DNA of 44,039 bases from a virus, in the IMG/VR virus record IMGVR_UViG_3300005590_000043, positions 1 to 44,039 of that record. One strand, 5' to 3'. Position 1 is the stretch's first letter, and each line of letters begins with the position of its first letter. The translations under genes and the position numbers were made by a program. The notes below the pieces were generated by a model that did no database searches, was not told the DNA's origin, and saw only the letters and a program-made list of their open reading frames with translations. Positions 38,055 to 44,039 of this stretch are shown in pieces.

Positions 38055-38566
38055 CGGCCTACACCCCTTGCAATATGTGCCCCATGAACCCGTGCGAGCG
38101 CAAACGTGCTGTGCAGGAACGGCTCAGCGGCGCCCCGATCAGCTCGGCCAGAATCCGCTGCGCCGACTATCGAAACCTCTTCAAGCCCGGACAGCGCGTC
38201 TCCGTCTATCTCAAGGCTGCAGGCGACAAAGACGACGGTTACCAACCATCTGATGTCGATGGCGTCATGGGAACTGTCATCGGCAGGCGTGACCGGAAGT
38301 GGCTGGTCTACATTGATCATGACGAACAGCAAAACCTGCGGCTTCTGAATGAGTCCGGGGTCGTAAAACTGTGGCCATCCGCGATCACTGCGGATGATGA
38401 CGGGGCCGATCCTGTTGAGAAGCTGAAGCCTCTCGCGATTCACGAAATTGGAGACCCGTGCCCTCAGCCCGATGGCTTTGATGCCGGGGATTACGTGCGC
38501 TCACACTGGCTCAAAGGCACCGCCTTCGACGTCCATGAAGAGCGTGAACAAGGGAGGGCTGGGTGA
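38051..38566 (+). CDS. 171-residue protein with Cys-rich start, unknown
   Basis: 'YTPCNMCPMNPCERKRAVQERLSG' at the start holds C-x-x-C-x-x-x-x-C, possibly a zinc or iron-sulfur site, with another Cys near residue 37. The middle, 'FKPGQRVSVYLKAAGDKDDGYQPSDVDGVMGTVIGRRDRKWLVYIDHDEQQ', reads as an SH3/KOW-like barrel. The C-terminal part is acidic. No family was recognised. Confidence 0.75.
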   Translation: MTAYTPCNMCPMNPCERKRAVQERLSGAPISSARIRCADYRNLFKPGQRVSVYLKAAGDKDDGYQPSDVDGVMGTVIGRRDRKWLVYIDHDEQQNLRLLNESGVVKLWPSAITADDDGADPVEKLKPLAIHEIGDPCPQPDGFDAGDYVRSHWLKGTAFDVHEEREQGRAG

Positions 38567-38928
38567 TGGCCGATCAAATGAAAGAGGATCAAGCCCGCAT
38601 GATCCGAGAGGCAATAGATCCGGAAGGGGAAAGGCAACACCAAGCGTTTTCCAAGCGTTTTCGGAGCCTGATGTCTGAGCCGACCATTCGCGGATACAGC
38701 CCAAAAGCACCAGAACCTGACCTTACAGAGGTAGAGGCACAGAATCTATTCACTTGGTCAGACGGATCGCCGGAATTTGTCCGCGTGGAAACGTGGATTG
38801 GAGAGGACAAGGGCATCGGTGCACCGCACCACGTTCGTCTTGTCCTGCCGGACGGCTCGGGCTTCATGCTCTCCAAGCTTGAGATGAAAGAGCTGTGCAA
38901 GATGCTGATGGGAGCGGTGAGGTCATGA
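38566..38928 (+). CDS. 120-residue protein, unknown
   Basis: The ATG at 38566 overlaps the previous TGA. The first half is charged and helical. The second half, 'FVRVETWIGEDKGIGAPHHVRLVLPDGSGFMLSKLEMKELCKMLMGAV', reads as a small alpha/beta fold. The stop overlaps the HNH start (ATGA). No family was recognised. Confidence 0.75.
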   Translation: MADQMKEDQARMIREAIDPEGERQHQAFSKRFRSLMSEPTIRGYSPKAPEPDLTEVEAQNLFTWSDGSPEFVRVETWIGEDKGIGAPHHVRLVLPDGSGFMLSKLEMKELCKMLMGAVRS

Positions 38929-39404
38929 CCGCCCGCACCATCCCCGCCCCCCGCCTCGCCCTCCTCCGCAAGGCCATGAAGCGCCAGCAAACGGAGACCG
39001 CCAAGCGCGGCATCCCGGCAGAGCACATTGACGCCGAAGCCCTCCTGATCCTTCAGGGCTACCGCTGCAAGTGCGGGTGCGGTGAGCCTCTGGACCTTGA
39101 GAGCCCGTGGGACGCTGAGAACCCGCCGCCCGGATACCCCGTGGTCGCGCATGAATTCTACCGCCGGGGCAAGAACTCTCCGGGGCACGTTCTGGGCAAT
39201 ACCTGGTGGTGGAGACAAGAATGCAATGCCCGCGAGGCCGCGAAGGAAAACGTGGCGCGTGGCCGGGGCAATCGAATGTCTGTCCGGCGTTCTGGTGAGG
39301 ACGCTGAGGCGCCTTCTCCAAAGCGGCGGAAACCGTCCGGGTACATCAGCCCGCTAAGTAAACAGCATCCCGGCTATCGTAAGCCGAAGTTTGGAAGGAA
39401 GTGA
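38925..39404 (+). CDS. HNH-type nuclease-like protein
   Basis: 159 residues from the ATG at 38925. 'LLILQGYRCKCGCGEPLD' gives a C-x-C-G-C knuckle. 'PVVAHEFYRRGKNSPGHVLGNTWWWRQECNAREAAKENV' gives the His and the Asn/Cys region of a degenerate HNH (H-x-x-x-R ... G-H-x-x-x-N-x-W-x-x-x-x-x-C-N-x-x-K/E-x). A basic tail (RGRGNRMSVRR...KRRKPSG) follows. It could be a DNA resolvase or restriction-like nuclease in the NinG-like slot of early operons. Whether the active site is intact is not certain. Confidence 0.8.
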   Translation: MTARTIPAPRLALLRKAMKRQQTETAKRGIPAEHIDAEALLILQGYRCKCGCGEPLDLESPWDAENPPPGYPVVAHEFYRRGKNSPGHVLGNTWWWRQECNAREAAKENVARGRGNRMSVRRSGEDAEAPSPKRRKPSGYISPLSKQHPGYRKPKFGRK

Positions 39405-39405
39405 A

Positions 39406-39867
39406 ATGACCCCCGAACAACTGGAAGAGATCGAAGCACGGGCGAGGGCGGTTACGAGCGATTGGAGGCTGCAGCGCAGAGACGGCGCGCCGTCTGGTGA
39501 CTCGTTTAATCTTGGCTGGGATTGGGTCGATGACGAAAAGTGCCCGCCTGAGCCAATGCGCGGAATTTTTGCTTTGGAGTCGGATGCTATGTTTGTGCAA
39601 AGCGCTAAAGCCGATGTCCTCGCCCTCACCGCAGCTCTACGCCAAGCGTGGGAGGAGAATGAGCGGCTGAGGGAGGCTTTGGAATGGGCTTTGGACAATG
39701 CCGGAACAGACCATCCGCATTACCCATATCGAGAGGATGACAAGTGGACGTATCCGTACCTAATTAGCGGAACGCCATTAGGCGGCGGGGTAGGCAATGC
39801 ACTCTTCGACACAGCAGCAGGTGCGGTACGCGCCGCCCTCAAGGAGCCCACCCATGACCAAGACTGA
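39406..39867 (+). CDS. Ea22-like protein
   Basis: 153 residues from the ATG at 39406 (GGAAGG upstream). 'ARARAVTSDWRLQRRDGAPSGDS' and the helix 'ADVLALTAALRQAWEENERLREALEWALDNAG' match the loose Ea22-type pattern ('F.......D....lAal..a....'). Such proteins are common in the variable early region. The function is unknown. Confidence 0.7.
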   Translation: MTPEQLEEIEARARAVTSDWRLQRRDGAPSGDSFNLGWDWVDDEKCPPEPMRGIFALESDAMFVQSAKADVLALTAALRQAWEENERLREALEWALDNAGTDHPHYPYREDDKWTYPYLISGTPLGGGVGNALFDTAAGAVRAALKEPTHDQD

Positions 39868-39925
39868 AACTCTCCTTGCCGCCCTGCTGAGGGCACTCGC
39901 TGAGAAGGAGAAGATGGATGGTTGA
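39854..39925 (+). CDS. Very small protein, 23 residues
   Basis: The ATG at 39854 and the stop at 39923-39925 give MTKTETLLAALLRALAEKEK followed by MDG. It starts inside the previous gene's end and overlaps the next start by eight bases, the same coupling as all neighbours. Its amphipathic helix resembles tiny phage proteins of the type 'L.aLL.al...'. It may be a genuine small gene or a translational coupler. Confidence 0.5.
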   Translation: MTKTETLLAALLRALAEKEKMDG

Positions 39926-40184
39926 GCGCGCATTAGACCGGAATATCAATCCTATATCTATACAGCCAACGCCACCTTTCGGGTCCCCTGCCTACTTCCG
40001 ACGGTCGGCCATGTGGTGGTGGTACCATGCTAAAAGGTCCGCATCCCCAAGTCGATGCTTGGACTATGCCCGCAGTCAGCTTCGCTTAGCAAAATGGCTG
40101 GAGGCAAATCCCAAGGCTCGCCCCCTTAGCAGCGAGACGCATTGGCAAATGTTTCAAAGACTATCTCAAGAGGTATCCATATGA
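39918..40184 (+). CDS. 88-residue protein, unknown
   Basis: Product with a notable 'FRRSAMWWWYHAKRSASPSRCLDYARSQLRLAKWLEANP' segment: aromatic and basic, helical. Overlapping neighbours support coding. No family was recognised. Confidence 0.65.
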   Translation: MVERALDRNINPISIQPTPPFGSPAYFRRSAMWWWYHAKRSASPSRCLDYARSQLRLAKWLEANPKARPLSSETHWQMFQRLSQEVSI

Positions 40185-40780
40185 ACACCCCCGAACAGAT
40201 GCGCCAGCGTATTGCTGAGCTGGAGGAAGGGCTTAACAATATCTCGCGGTTCACGCCAGAAATGGCCGAAAATCTTGCCTATTGGATTGACACGAAGTCG
40301 CCGCACAATGGCGTCCAAGAAGGTCTACACCGCCTGGCTGGAAACCTTCGCCGCGCCGCCTCCCTCCTCACCGCTGCCCCGCCAGCCAGTGAGCCGGACG
40401 CGGACGTGGTGGAGCGGGTGGCGAAAGCGATGTACGTCGCTCGCGTTGGCACATCACAGAACTGCTATGAGTTCGATGATCTTAACAGCGAAGGGCAGCA
40501 TCACATCTACGATGGCCTGATGCTTGAAGCCCGCGCCGCCCTCTCCGCCATGCGCCCGGCCATCGATTGGGAGAAGATCGCGGAGATCAGGCGGGCTTAC
40601 GACGCATGGAGGGCTGCGGATACGCGCTGCGCATTGCTAGCAGATCCTGAAGACGAGGGATCACCAAGCGAGCGTCAGGAGGCCGCCGAAGAGGCTGCTT
40701 GGGCTTGGGATCAGGCGGCATCTAAGTTGATGTTGAACGCAGACGCCCTGCTGGCCATGATCGGAGGCGGGGATGAGTAA
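40181..40780 (+). CDS. 199-residue protein, unknown
   Basis: The ATG at 40181 overlaps the previous stop. 'NTPEQMRQRIAELEEGLNNISRFT' and 'VVERVAKAMYVARVGTSQNCYEFDDLNSEGQHHIYDGLMLEARAALSAMRPAIDWEKIAEIRRAYDAWRAADTRC' are typical of the variable helical proteins in early operons of alphaproteobacterial phages. The function is unknown. Confidence 0.7.
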   Translation: MNTPEQMRQRIAELEEGLNNISRFTPEMAENLAYWIDTKSPHNGVQEGLHRLAGNLRRAASLLTAAPPASEPDADVVERVAKAMYVARVGTSQNCYEFDDLNSEGQHHIYDGLMLEARAALSAMRPAIDWEKIAEIRRAYDAWRAADTRCALLADPEDEGSPSERQEAAEEAAWAWDQAASKLMLNADALLAMIGGGDE

Positions 40781-41276
40781 GGCAATTTCAGTTCGGCAGC
40801 CGTGGGCATGGGCGCTAATCCATGGCGGAAAGGATGTCGAGAATCGAAACAAAGCCCCCATCGGCACAAGCTCACTTATTGGTCGGCGCATCCAGATCCA
40901 CGCGGCAAAAGGTATGACCCGCCACGAGTACGAGTCGGCGCGGGAGCACATGGCCAAGCTAGGGGTCGAATGTCCGCACCCATCTGAATTGTTGCGTGGC
41001 GGACTAATCGGATCAGTTAGGCTAGTCGAGGTTGTCAGCGAGCGCCCTAGCCGTTGGTTTTTTGGGCCGCGCGGTCTGGTAGTAGATGCACCAGAATCCT
41101 GTGAGCCCATCGCAGGGCCGGGACAGCTTGGCTGGTTTAACTTCTCACCACGCGGAGACTTCGACCCACCTAAGCCGTGGATGGTTCACTGGCCCGACAC
41201 AGGGTTCCCGAGACGCAAGATCAACGAACCGGATCAACTGTCATTGTACGCCAACGGAGGCCCTGATGCTGAGTGA
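40773..41276 (+). CDS. ASCH-domain protein
   Basis: 167 residues starting 'SKAISVRQPWAWALIHGGKDVENRN', the typical ASCH (PUA-like) opening (S-V-R-Q-P-W-A-x-x-I...G-x-K-x-V-E-N-R). It continues with 'IGRRIQIHAAKGMTRHEY', 'LLRGGLIGSVRLVEVV' and 'QLGWFNFSPR...WMVHWPDTGFPRRKINEP'. ASCH proteins bind RNA or modified bases, and some have nuclease or amidohydrolase activity on modified nucleosides. The target is unknown. Confidence 0.9.
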   Translation: MSKAISVRQPWAWALIHGGKDVENRNKAPIGTSSLIGRRIQIHAAKGMTRHEYESAREHMAKLGVECPHPSELLRGGLIGSVRLVEVVSERPSRWFFGPRGLVVDAPESCEPIAGPGQLGWFNFSPRGDFDPPKPWMVHWPDTGFPRRKINEPDQLSLYANGGPDAE

Positions 41277-41682
41277 GAAAGCGCTGGAGGCCGTCTTCAA
41301 TCGCGTCATGTCCGCGTCCGGAATGCCGGACAATGACGACATCAACTACGACCGCTGGTTTCTGGAAGCTGCCCTCACCGCCATAGCGGAAGAAGGCTAT
41401 GTGATCGAACAGGGGTGGAGGCCGATTGAAACGGCGCCGAAAGATGGAACGCAATTTATTGCCTACATTCAGCATAACGTCGGCACAGCTACCCGCATTG
41501 CGATTGCGTGGGCGCCTGCTCATCCAGAGTGGCGCTATTCATGGTGGATGGTACCAAGCAACGTAAGCTGTCCGATTGTCGAGACGCATGAGGACGTGTC
41601 GGATAGCTGGCTGATTACCCACTGGCGCCCGCTTCCAGGGCCTCCCGCCATAATCTCCAAAGCAGAACAGGGAGATGGGTGA
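41266..41682 (+). CDS. DUF551-like protein
   Basis: 138 residues from the ATG at 41266 inside the ASCH gene's end. 'WRPIETAPKDGTQFIAYIQHN', 'WAPAHPEWRYSWWMV' and the closing 'THWRPLPGPP' are the DUF551-type motif (W-x-P-I-x-T-A-P-K-D-G...W-x-P-L-P-x-P-P). These are very common in phage early regions. The role is unknown. Confidence 0.85.
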   Translation: MLSEKALEAVFNRVMSASGMPDNDDINYDRWFLEAALTAIAEEGYVIEQGWRPIETAPKDGTQFIAYIQHNVGTATRIAIAWAPAHPEWRYSWWMVPSNVSCPIVETHEDVSDSWLITHWRPLPGPPAIISKAEQGDG

Positions 41683-41960
41683 TGCAGGACGAATACGACG
41701 ACTATTACGACGATCCCTATGAGGACGACGAGAACTTTGTCGTCTGTGACGAGTGCAACGGTGATGGGGAGGTGAATTGTTACTGCGCTGGCGATTTCTG
41801 CTGCTGCCCTAACGGCGGTGAAAAGCCCTGCCCTGTCTGTGGCGGCGAGTTCGGTACCGAGGGATACATCACCAAGGAGCACGCGGAAAGGCGCGCAGCA
41901 GCTCATCGGGAGATGATGGCGAGGCTCTGGGGGAATCCCACCCCAAAGGACCCCGGATGA
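41682..41960 (+). CDS. Small Cys-rich, acidic protein
   Basis: 92 residues from the ATG at 41682. After a very acidic Asp/Tyr-rich start (QDEYDDYYDDPYEDDENF), it has four C-x-x-C-like units ('VCDECNGDGEVNCYCAGDFCCCP', 'PCPVCGGEFG'), like a DnaJ-type zinc finger. A helical end follows. It could bind zinc and a host protein. No family was recognised. Confidence 0.75.
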   Translation: MQDEYDDYYDDPYEDDENFVVCDECNGDGEVNCYCAGDFCCCPNGGEKPCPVCGGEFGTEGYITKEHAERRAAAHREMMARLWGNPTPKDPG

Positions 41961-41964
41961 GCCC

Positions 41965-42228
41965 ATGAACCGCCCCGCCCCCATCCTCGTCAATCTTGAA
42001 GACGCGCGCCACATGCTGGCGGGCAAGGACCCGCGTGAGTTCGGCATTCCTCCGGTAACCGGGGCTGGCCGGGGCATGGTCTTCCATGTCGATGCCATCC
42101 GGCGCAGGCTTGACGAACTGGCGGGGATTGCCCCCACTGCCTCCCCTGCAGGTGGGGAGAATGATAATGACGAAGACGCCGACTTCGCGGAGATCGACCG
42201 GGCGCTTGGAATTTCCGGGAATGCATAA
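41965..42228 (+). CDS. Putative excisionase / small DNA-binding protein
   Basis: 87 residues: 'ILVNLEDARHMLAGKDPREFGIPPVTGAGRGMVFHVDAIRRRLDELAGI', a MerR/Xis-like winged-helix segment (L-x-D-A-x-x-x-L...G...Y/F-x-x-x-A-I/V-x-x-x-L), then an acidic tail (ENDNDEDADFAEIDRALG). It lies just before the integrase, overlapping its start. It could direct excision or regulate int. Confidence 0.7.
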   Translation: MNRPAPILVNLEDARHMLAGKDPREFGIPPVTGAGRGMVFHVDAIRRRLDELAGIAPTASPAGGENDNDEDADFAEIDRALGISGNA

Positions 42229-43279
42229 GGTCTGGTCTACCCGCGCGCAGACGCTCTATCTCTACGCCTACAAGGGCCGGGGGGCGCCCCAGGTCGGTAA
42301 GATCGAGGGCTGCGCGACAAAGGCCGAAGCGCTGGCCCGGCTGGAAGACCCCGCCGTGGCCGGTCGCATTGCCGGGCAGCTCGCGCTTTACACGACCTCC
42401 CGCCCCGCCCCCGGCTTCATTGCGGCGCTCATAGCCGACTACAAGGCCCGCCACCTCCCCACCCTGAGGGAGAGCACGCAATCGCTCTACAGGAGCCATC
42501 TGGACGAGATACAGCGTGTCTTCGGCACCACATCGATCGCCGCCATCCAGAAGACGGGCGCGCGCTCACGCATCAAGGCGTGGCACCAATCCATGGCGAA
42601 GACCCCGAACAAGGCGGACAAGCACCTGACCACGCTCATGAGCCTGTTCCGGTTCGGCGTCGATCATGAGGAGATGCAGACCAATCCGGCCACCGGAATC
42701 CCCCGGCTGTCCCGCATCGGCTCGCGGGCGGACGTCACATGGCCATCCGAGACCTATGAGGCCGCGCGAAAGGCCCTGTCGCCATCGAGCGAGCGCGTCC
42801 TTCGCCTGCTATGGCTGACGGGGCTACGGCCCTCGGACGCCGCTGAGCTGCGGTGGAACGAGATCCTGTGGGACAAGGGCTACATTCGCCGGCGCACGAA
42901 CAAGAGTGTGAAGGCGGACCCAACGAAACGCGTGCTCTACGCGCGAATCCCCCTGACGGCTGACTTGCGCGAACTGCTGGCAGAGTGTCCGCGCAAGGCC
43001 ACGACCGTTCTGACCAGCGAAAAGGGCAAGCCATTCGCGTCAGCCAATTCCATGGGCAATGCGATCATGGTCAAGCTCCGGGAAAAGGGCGTCGTGCCGG
43101 AGGGGCTGCACCTCTATGACATCCGGGGCACGCGCGCGACCCAGCACTATCTGGACGGGCTCACGGATATTGAGGTGGAGCGCCGCATGGGCTGGGCGCC
43201 GGGACAGGGGGCGAAAATGCGCCCGGTCTATGTGAACGATGATCTGCTGGCTGAGATGGAAGCGCGCAACCTCGCCTGA
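42167..43279 (+). CDS. int: Tyrosine recombinase (integrase)
   Basis: About 370 residues from the ATG at 42167 (GGGGAG seven bases upstream); in-frame ATGs at 42161 and 42221 are alternatives. An N-terminal arm-binding region ('STRAQTLYLYAYKGRGAPQVG') and a core-binding domain ('LIADYKARHLPTLRESTQSLYRSHLDEIQRVFG') precede the catalytic domain: Arg in 'LTGLRPSDAAEL', 'YDIRGTRATQHYLDGLTDIEVERRMGW' and the Tyr in 'MRPVYVNDDL'. The box usually read H-D-L-R is Y-D-I-R here. It integrates the phage into the neighbouring tRNA-Gly gene. Confidence 0.95.
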   Translation: MTKTPTSRRSTGRLEFPGMHKVWSTRAQTLYLYAYKGRGAPQVGKIEGCATKAEALARLEDPAVAGRIAGQLALYTTSRPAPGFIAALIADYKARHLPTLRESTQSLYRSHLDEIQRVFGTTSIAAIQKTGARSRIKAWHQSMAKTPNKADKHLTTLMSLFRFGVDHEEMQTNPATGIPRLSRIGSRADVTWPSETYEAARKALSPSSERVLRLLWLTGLRPSDAAELRWNEILWDKGYIRRRTNKSVKADPTKRVLYARIPLTADLRELLAECPRKATTVLTSEKGKPFASANSMGNAIMVKLREKGVVPEGLHLYDIRGTRATQHYLDGLTDIEVERRMGWAPGQGAKMRPVYVNDDLLAEMEARNLA

Positions 43280-43280
43280 A

Positions 43281-43342
43281 CTGTTTTTCCTCAGTTCCGG
43301 CCCATCCCGTTTTCATTGGAGTTTTTCGGAAGCTGTTTTTCC
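43281..43342. repeat. Direct repeat pair between int and tRNA-Gly
   Basis: CTGTTTTTCC occurs at 43281-43290 and 43333-43342 in the same orientation, in the 96 bases between the integrase stop and the att core; related GTTTTC/GTTTTTCGG words lie between. These are plausible integrase arm-type binding sites of the attachment region. Confidence 0.5.
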
Positions 43343-43375
43343 AGCCGAGCCTTGATTCCATTCGGATCGTTTTGG

Positions 43376-43413
43376 CTTGGAAGGCTGCTGCACTACCATT
43401 GTGCTATACCCGC
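43376..43413 (-). tRNA. 5' half of tRNA-Gly(TCC), interrupted by prophage
   Basis: On the minus strand from 43413 the sequence begins GCGGGTATAGCACAATGGTA and runs through the D arm and anticodon stem to CTTCCAA (anticodon TCC, plus-strand 43379-43381) and GC. Then tRNA sequence stops. No TACCCGC partner for the acceptor stem and no GTTCGA T-loop follow. The 3' half must lie at the other prophage end, outside the window, so the crossover is in the anticodon arm. This copy cannot make a tRNA. Confidence 0.85.
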
Positions 43414-43443
43414 ATCAGGCCATGTCGGCGGGCGGGGCGCGGG

Positions 43444-43528
43444 TGGTGGAGGGAGCTGGATTCGAACCAGCGTACGCTAGGCGGCCAGATTTACAGTCTG
43501 GTGGATTTAACCACTCTCCCATCCCTCC
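43444..43528 (-). tRNA. tRNA-Tyr(GTA)
   Basis: An 85-base class II tRNA: acceptor strands GGAGGGA / TCCCTCC, anticodon GTA in ACTGTAAA, a long variable arm, T-loop GGTTCGAATCC, and an encoded CCA end at 43444-43446. It is intact and lies upstream of the interrupted tRNA-Gly in the same transcription direction, so the two were probably one transcript. Confidence 0.95.
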
Positions 43529-43635
43529 ACGGGACCCGCGACCACACGCCGTTTGACGCCGTCGCGCCGGGGCTTCACATAGGCGCTGACACGCCGCTGA
43601 TCCACACCGGAAGCGGCCTTATAGGGAAACCCGAA

Positions 43636-44039
43636 ATGGCGCGCAACCATTCTAAACGGCGAAAAGCACACGACAGTGCAGATAGTGGCCCCCGCCGACA
43701 TTCCGGCAAGCCATCCCGCCCACACCCACGGGGCGGATCGCACCGTCATTCCGAGCCGGAAGACGGCCCGGTCTGGCTGTGGGGCACACATGCCGTCGCC
43801 GCGGCGCTGGCCAACCCGGCCCGCACCTGTCACGAGCTGCTGGCGACCGAAAATGCCGCAAGCCGCCTGCCCCAGGGCGCGATTGCGCCGACGCTGGTGA
43901 CGGCAAAGGAGATTGACCACAGGGTGCCGGATGGTGCGGTGCATCAGGGCGTGGCGCTGAAAGTGGACCCGCTGGAGCCGCTGGCGCTGGAAGACCTGAT
44001 CGATTCGGGCGTCAGCCATATTGCCGTGCTGGATCAGGT
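43636..44039 (+). CDS. rlmB: 23S rRNA (guanosine-2'-O-)-methyltransferase RlmB/TrmH family, 3' end missing
   Basis: Open from the ATG at 43636 to the window edge (134 residues). After a basic, disordered ~45-residue N-terminus comes 'PVWLWGTHAVAAALANPARTCHELLATENA', the usual start of the substrate-binding domain of the SpoU/TrmH family (W-x-x-G-x-H-A-V-x-A-A-L). It continues 'VPDGAVHQGVALKVDPL' and '...HIAVLDQ', leading into the SPOUT catalytic domain beyond the window. This is a host chromosomal gene, divergent from tRNA-Tyr. Confidence 0.9.
   Translation, partial: MARNHSKRRKAHDSADSGPRRHSGKPSRPHPRGGSHRHSEPEDGPVWLWGTHAVAAALANPARTCHELLATENAASRLPQGAIAPTLVTAKEIDHRVPDGAVHQGVALKVDPLEPLALEDLIDSGVSHIAVLDQ

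Larger units (their letters stand above)
1..43376. mobile_element. Prophage (siphovirus-like), left end outside window
   Basis: The segment holds an almost gap-free phage genome: late morphogenesis genes on the minus strand (1-20890), replication and regulatory genes on the minus strand (to 28066), a CI/Cro switch (28369-30083), and an early/recombination operon on the plus strand ending with an integrase at 43279. The right boundary is placed at the point inside the tRNA-Gly anticodon arm (about 43376) where tRNA sequence stops. The left boundary, the rest of the tail tip gene and presumably the lysis genes are not in the window. Whether the prophage is inducible cannot be judged from sequence, but no large essential gene in view is frameshifted. 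Confidence 0.95.

Noticed and set aside
42086-42160. Longer integrase N-terminus from a start near 42086
   Set aside because: That part overlaps the excisionase frame and is Gly/Pro-rich without domain character; the ribosome site fits the ATG at 42167 better.
43280-43413. Complete tRNA-Gly
   Set aside because: No T arm or 3' acceptor strand after the anticodon; only the 5' half is present.
1-44039. CRISPR array, insertion sequence, rRNA
   Set aside because: No regular repeat-spacer pattern, transposase or rRNA sequence was seen.

Overview
The window is almost entirely one prophage of a siphovirus-like (long, non-contractile tail) temperate phage, integrated in an alphaproteobacterial chromosome. 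The left end of the prophage lies outside the window. The right end is at about 43376, inside a tRNA-Gly gene, and is followed by host genes: the remaining 5' half of tRNA-Gly(TCC), an intact tRNA-Tyr(GTA) and the start of rlmB. Alphaproteobacterial origin is suggested by that neighbourhood and by phage copies of GcrA, GapR (DUF2312) and a DnaA domain IV. A Caulobacterales/Hyphomonadaceae-type host is plausible but not proven.

Layout. (1) 1-20890, minus strand: the late operon, read right to left. Its order is small terminase, large terminase, portal, MuF head protein, small genes, a sugar-enzyme cassette, a truncated HNH gene, protease/scaffold, decoration protein, major capsid protein, head-tail connectors, tail tube, tail chaperones with a -1 frameshift, tape measure, distal tail and a J-like tip protein cut by the window edge. 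(2) 20918-22704, minus: a phage metallopeptidase, small genes and a ~500-bp non-coding stretch with strong hairpins. (3) 22704-28066, minus: regulatory and replication genes (GcrA-like, DnaA domain IV, Rep-like, MT-A70 methylase, LexA DNA-binding domain, HTH protein). (4) 28369-30083: the immunity switch, with Cro-like and CI-like genes, an envelope-targeted gene translationally coupled to cI, and two nearly identical promoter/operator units. (5) 30084-43279, plus: the early operon of tightly overlapping small genes, with ERF annealing protein, YqaJ exonuclease, SSB, a FtsK-gamma/GapR fusion, an HNH protein, an ASCH protein, a putative excisionase and a tyrosine integrase.

How it works together. 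CI with the AATGCATAA operators should silence both early promoters. On induction the rightward operon supplies recombination and DNA-binding functions, and the leftward operon supplies replication and late regulators, followed by packaging and morphogenesis. No holin/endolysin cassette is recognisable here; lysis genes are probably to the left of the window.

The most unusual content is threefold. Two neighbouring head proteins carry enzymatic C-terminal domains: the portal has a 2H-phosphoesterase, Acb1-like domain, and the MuF protein has an ADP-ribosyltransferase domain. A dispersed set of host cell-cycle-type DNA-binding proteins is present (GcrA, DnaA domain IV, FtsK-gamma fused to GapR, and an adenine methylase). 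Finally, a sugar-modification cassette is inserted in the head genes. All assignments come from reading the sequence; no database search was run.
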